DNA from: DASTPP01 sp035762175
Lineage (GTDB): Bacteria; Myxococcota_A; Polyangia; Polyangiales; Polyangiaceae
Length of the DNA: 44,560 nucleotides
Assembly: GCA_035762175.1 (NCBI GenBank)
Contig: DASTPP010000436.1
Location: forward strand, 1 to 44,560
Direction: 5' to 3'
Positions 41,463 to 44,560 of this stretch are shown here, piece by piece. The stretch's first letter is position 1, and each line of letters starts with the position of its first letter. Under the pieces are notes generated by a model. That model made no database searches. It worked only from the letters and a program-made list of their open reading frames with translations, and was not told the origin of the DNA. A program made the position numbers and the translations under genes.

Positions 41463-43444
41463 CAGGGCGCCCCGCTGCCGCCTGGCTCGAACTGGACAGG
41501 CACCGGGGTAGCCTTTGGGGTCGTTGTGCCGTCGCCCAGCTGACCGAAAGCGTTGCGCCCCCAGCAGCGGACTTCACCCCCGCCCATCCGCGCGCAGCTG
41601 TGGGAGTAGCCGAGCGCCAGCGCTTGCGCGCCCGCCAGCGCCGGCCCGCCCGGCATCGACACGACCGCCACCGGGGTGTACTGGTCAACGGTGGTGCCGT
41701 CGCCCAGCTGACCGTAGACGTTGTATCCCCAGCAGCGGACTTCGCCTCCGCCCATCCGCGCGCAGCTGCGGTTGGAGCCGAGCGCCAGCGCTTGCGCGCC
41801 CGCCAGCGGCGGCCCGCCCGGCGCTTGCACCACCGGCACGGGGGTGTGCCGGTCGTCCGTAGTGCCGTCGCCGAGCTGACCGTTGAAGTTGGCTCCCCAG
41901 CAGCGGACGTCGCCTCCGCCCAGCAGCGCGCAGCTATGGTAGTCGCCGAGCGATAGGGCCTGCACCCCCATCAGCGGCGGCCCGCCTGGTGACGCCAGCA
42001 CGGCCACGGGGGTGTGCCGGTCGACCGTCGTGCCATCGCCCAGCCGGCCGTCGACGTTGAGCCCCCAGCAGCGGACTTGGCCCCCGCCCAGCAGCGCGCA
42101 GCTGTGGTAGTCGCCGACCGCCAGCACTTGCGCGCCCGCCAGCGCCGGCCCGCCCGGTGACGCGAGCACGGCCACGGGGGTGTGCCGGTCGACCGTCGTG
42201 CCGTCACCCAGCTGACCGTCGATGTTGTCTCCCCAGCAGCGGACTTCACCCCCGCCCATCCGCGCGCAGCTGTGGGAGTAGCCGAGCGCGAGCGCTTGCA
42301 CCCCCATCAGCGGCGGCCCCCCCGGCGCCTGCAGGACCGCCACAGGGGAGAGCACGCCAAAAGGCGGCACCGTTGCCGTCGTGCCGTCGCCCAGCTGACC
42401 GTTGAAGTTGTCTCCCCAGCAGCGGACTTGGCCCCCGCCCAGCAGCGCACAGCCGTGGGAGACGCCGAGCGCGAGCGCTTGCGCCCCCGTCAGCGGCGGC
42501 CCGCCCGGCGACGCGAGCACGGCCACGGGGGTGTGCCGCTCAACCGTGGTGCCGTCGCCCAGCTGACCTCCGCCGTTGTGTCCCCAGCATCGGACGTCGC
42601 CCCCGTTCACGAGGGCGCAGCTATGATTCGCCCCGGCCGCGATCTGGTTGACCACCAACCCGCCGCCTGCTCCGGCTTGACTGCTGGCCCCGCCTTGGCC
42701 GTTGGCCCCGCCTTGGCCCCCGGTCCCCCCTTGGCCCCCGGCTCCGCCTTGGCCCCCGGCTCCGCCTTGGCCCCCGCCCAACCCGCTCGCGCCCCCCGCG
42801 CCCGCCGCCCCACCCGAGGGGTCCGGCATGACCTCGTCTTCGTCGCCCACGAACCGACAGCCCTGGCTGGTGCACGTCACGTCCGCCGGCAGGCACAAGC
42901 CCGCCTTGAAGCAGGTGCTGCGGCCGTCGCACGCTACATTTTCGCACTCGGCCAGCATCGGCACCGACAGCGGGATCGTGTCGTGGGGCAGGTAGCGCAA
43001 CGCGCGGCGCGCCACGATGCACCCGCGGTACGAGTCATACCGGTTCGAGCTCGGCGCGCAGGCGTCGATCGAAGCCGCCGTCACGGCGGTGACGACCTTG
43101 AGGGCCAGCGGCTCGGCGCGCGCGCCGCTGGGCACGATGACGAGCATGCCCAGGCCGCTCGAGCCGTCGGGCCGCCGTTCGCAGAAGGTCGTCGACATCG
43201 CGGCGGGCTTGTCTTCGAGCTCGCCCAGGTGGCCGACGGTGACGGCGGTGCCGTGGAGCTTGTCGCAGGGCAGGTCGGTCGACAGCCACAGCTCGAGCTG
43301 GGTGGGCTCGAGGCACGTGCTGACCGACAGCGCCACGCACGCGAGGAGCAGCCAGGCCCCGGGGTGGGGCCTCGCTCGCCGTGCCCTGGTGAACAGGCCA
43401 CCCCCAAGCCGTTTCGTAAGACCTTGGTGGAGTGTGACGGCCAT
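41462..43444 (-). CDS. RCC1-repeat lipoprotein
   Basis: Surface lipoprotein of 660 residues. A basic N-terminus and hydrophobic segment end at VSTC (lipobox). A Cys-containing domain (residues about 45-200; CENVACDGRSTCFKAGLCLP) is followed by a Gly-rich stalk with GGAGGQGGQ repeats. Seven RCC1-type repeats of about 50 residues complete the protein, each with HSCAL-GGG-VRCWG-N--GQLGDGTT, and predict a seven-bladed propeller. The Cys pairs in HSCA and VRCWG of each blade may form disulfides outside the cell. Such proteins are frequent in Polyangia; a binding or adhesion role is inferred. The DNA of the blades is highly repetitive. The second RCC1 gene lies 106 bp upstream on the same strand. 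Confidence 0.93.
   Translation of the reverse strand: MAVTLHQGLTKRLGGGLFTRARRARPHPGAWLLLACVALSVSTCLEPTQLELWLSTDLPCDKLHGTAVTVGHLGELEDKPAAMSTTFCERRPDGSSGLGMLVIVPSGARAEPLALKVVTAVTAASIDACAPSSNRYDSYRGCIVARRALRYLPHDTIPLSVPMLAECENVACDGRSTCFKAGLCLPADVTCTSQGCRFVGDEDEVMPDPSGGAAGAGGASGLGGGQGGAGGQGGAGGQGGTGGQGGANGQGGASSQAGAGGGLVVNQIAAGANHSCALVNGGDVRCWGHNGGGQLGDGTTVERHTPVAVLASPGGPPLTGAQALALGVSHGCALLGGGQVRCWGDNFNGQLGDGTTATVPPFGVLSPVAVLQAPGGPPLMGVQALALGYSHSCARMGGGEVRCWGDNIDGQLGDGTTVDRHTPVAVLASPGGPALAGAQVLAVGDYHSCALLGGGQVRCWGLNVDGRLGDGTTVDRHTPVAVLASPGGPPLMGVQALSLGDYHSCALLGGGDVRCWGANFNGQLGDGTTDDRHTPVPVVQAPGGPPLAGAQALALGSNRSCARMGGGEVRCWGYNVYGQLGDGTTVDQYTPVAVVSMPGGPALAGAQALALGYSHSCARMGGGEVRCWGRNAFGQLGDGTTTPKATPVPVQFEPGGSGAP
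41500..42600 (-). repeat. DNA-level tandem repeats of about 150 bp (RCC1 blades)
   Basis: The seven blades repeat every 144-162 bp with long identical blocks such as CCGTCGCCCAGCTGACCG and CCCCAGCAGCGGACTT. Several adjacent copies are near identical, so unequal recombination between blades, or with the neighbouring gene at 43551-44486, is to be expected. Confidence 0.85.
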
Positions 43445-43550
43445 CGCTGCCCTCGTTCCGCTGTCAGAGAGAAGTATCGCCCAAGTACCAAAGCCAGCGC
43501 AGTTGCGGAGACCGGTCGGCCTGGGCCGACCGACCGCGGCGACCGCCGCC

Positions 43551-44486
43551 TCAAGGCATGTCGGGCAGGCCGACCACCACGGGGGTGAGTTGATTGATCG
43601 TCGTACCGTCGCCCAGCTGACCGAGGCTGTTGCGCCCCCAGCAGCGGACGTCGCTCCCGCCCAGCAGCGCGCAGCTGTGTTCGCCGCCGAGCGCGAGCGC
43701 TTGCACGTCCGTCAGCGGCGGCCCGCCCGGCGCCTGCAAGACTGCCACGGGGGTGAGCCGGTCGGTCGTCGTGCCGTCGCCCAGCTGACCGAAGTCGTTG
43801 TGCCCCCAGCAGTGGAGGTCGCCGTCGGAGAGTCGGGCGCAGCTGTGCCCATAGCCAAGCGCCAGGGCCTGCGCCCCCGTCAGCGGCGGCCCGCCCGGCG
43901 CTTGCACCACCGCCACGGGGGTGGGCTGCGTAACCGTCGTGCCGTTGCCCAGCTGGCCGGATGAGTTATACCCCCAGCATCGAACGTCACCCCCGCCCAG
44001 CAGTGCGCAGCTGTGTGCGGAGCCGAGCGCCAGCGCTAGCGCCCCCGTCAGCGGCGGACCGCCCGGCGACTGCAAGACTGCCACGGGGGTGAGCGCGCCC
44101 AAAGGCGGCTCGGTCGCAATCATGCCATTGCCCAACTGACCGAAGTCGTTGTGCCCCCAGCAGCGGACGTCGCCGTCGGAGAGTCGGGCGCAGCTGTGCC
44201 AGGCGCCGAGCGCGAGCGCTTGCACGTCCGTCAGCGGCGGCCCGCCCGGCGCTTGCAAGATTGCGACGGGGGTGGGCCAGCTGATCGTCGTACCATCGCC
44301 CAACTGACCGGCGTTGTTGAGCCCCCAGCAGCGGATTTCGCCCCCGCCCATCCGCGCGCAGCTGTGTGCGGAGCCGAGCGCCAAGGCTTGCACGCCCGTC
44401 AGCGGCGGCCCGCCCGGCGACTGATGGACGTCAACTACTTCTGCAGAGCGGCGACAACTATTCTTGCAGGTGGTCGCCATGGTCAT
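43551..44486 (-). CDS. RCC1-repeat protein lacking signal and stalk
   Basis: A 311-residue frame with five RCC1 blades like those of the neighbour (HSCARMGGGEIRCWGLNN and GQLGDGTTIS). Unlike the neighbour, it has no signal peptide, lipobox, Cys domain or stalk. From ATG 44486 the first 20 residues (MTMATTCKNSCRRSAEVVDV) are unrelated to RCC1, and the repeat begins in mid-blade (HQSPGGPPLTG). It therefore looks like a 5'-truncated copy, with the joint at about 44425. A 13-bp inverted repeat surrounds the new start. A seven-bladed propeller is not possible with five blades, so function is doubtful unless it pairs with another protein. Confidence 0.7.
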   Translation of the reverse strand: MTMATTCKNSCRRSAEVVDVHQSPGGPPLTGVQALALGSAHSCARMGGGEIRCWGLNNAGQLGDGTTISWPTPVAILQAPGGPPLTDVQALALGAWHSCARLSDGDVRCWGHNDFGQLGNGMIATEPPLGALTPVAVLQSPGGPPLTGALALALGSAHSCALLGGGDVRCWGYNSSGQLGNGTTVTQPTPVAVVQAPGGPPLTGAQALALGYGHSCARLSDGDLHCWGHNDFGQLGDGTTTDRLTPVAVLQAPGGPPLTDVQALALGGEHSCALLGGSDVRCWGRNSLGQLGDGTTINQLTPVVVGLPDMP

Positions 44487-44538
44487 TGCTCCGTGATCAC
44501 TCGTGATTCAGTGCACTTCGCTCGGTAGTTGTCGCCGC
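44448..44538. repeat. 13-bp perfect inverted repeat around the truncated RCC1 start
   Basis: GCGGCGACAACTA at 44448-44460 faces TAGTTGTCGCCGC at 44526-44538, with a 65-nt spacer; TAGTTGT recurs once more at the window end (44554-44560). The enclosed segment is lower in GC and carries the start codon. It may be an operator, a hairpin, or the edge of an element that removed the gene's 5' end. Confidence 0.5.
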
Positions 44539-44560
44539 GTCGTTGTCGTCGGGTAGTTGT

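Overview
The window is chromosomal DNA of very high GC and looks like a member of the Myxococcota, most likely class Polyangia. The signs are several large eukaryote-like Ser/Thr kinases with PEGA or AAA/TPR tails, lipoproteins with Gly/Ser/Ala-rich stalks, the Cys-rich NCGACG-type motif in the protein at 37482-38882, RCC1-repeat lipoproteins, and secreted M4 proteases with PPC tails. This assignment is inference; there is no rRNA in the window.

Layout. 1-3832: two tandem minus-strand M4 metalloprotease paralogues, the first cut by the window edge. 4415-8269: a zeta-class GST and a UPF0262 gene (minus), a coupled thioredoxin-fold lipoprotein and esterase pair (plus), and an MFS transporter (minus). 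8273-10670: larC and larB, for nickel-pincer cofactor synthesis, in one operon with the MFS gene; LarC carries an exceptional His-rich N-terminus. 11000-14607: a small membrane protein, a TldE/PmbA homologue and a lamin-tail lipoprotein. 14918-20929: two large convergent Ser/Thr kinase proteins. 21652-21726: tRNA-Thr(CGU) with its own promoter.

The tRNA marks the left side of a lower-GC block, about 22.1-31.4 kb. It holds an IS66-type accessory remnant, a four-gene type II CBASS operon (CD-NTase, Cap2 E1-E2, Cap3 JAMM protease, effector), an intact IS5-family insertion with a 3-bp target duplication, and a CHAT-TM-NACHT protein. The CBASS effector is the most interesting object here: it has two SAVED-like half-motifs at its N-terminus and a HEGLH zinc-metalloprotease motif at its C-terminus, with no nuclease motif that I can see. 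CD-NTase would make a cyclic oligonucleotide, Cap2 and Cap3 would control CD-NTase by conjugation and cleavage, and the SAVED part would switch on the protease part. The neighbouring caspase-like NACHT protein is probably a separate membrane-anchored defence ATPase.

Right of the island come a chimeric pseudogene (31456-32264), a frameshifted conserved gene (32442-33297) and a 42-bp repeat array in two opposed orientations (33543-33905). Next is a plus-strand operon with a third Ser/Thr kinase, two paralogous envelope proteins and a beta-propeller-like lipoprotein (34211-40253). A decayed stretch follows (40254-41461), then two minus-strand RCC1-repeat genes, the second lacking its 5' end. At two convergent gene pairs (MFS/esterase and PmbA/lamin-tail lipoprotein) the expected stop codon is absent, and the frame runs more than 1.3 kb antisense through the neighbour.
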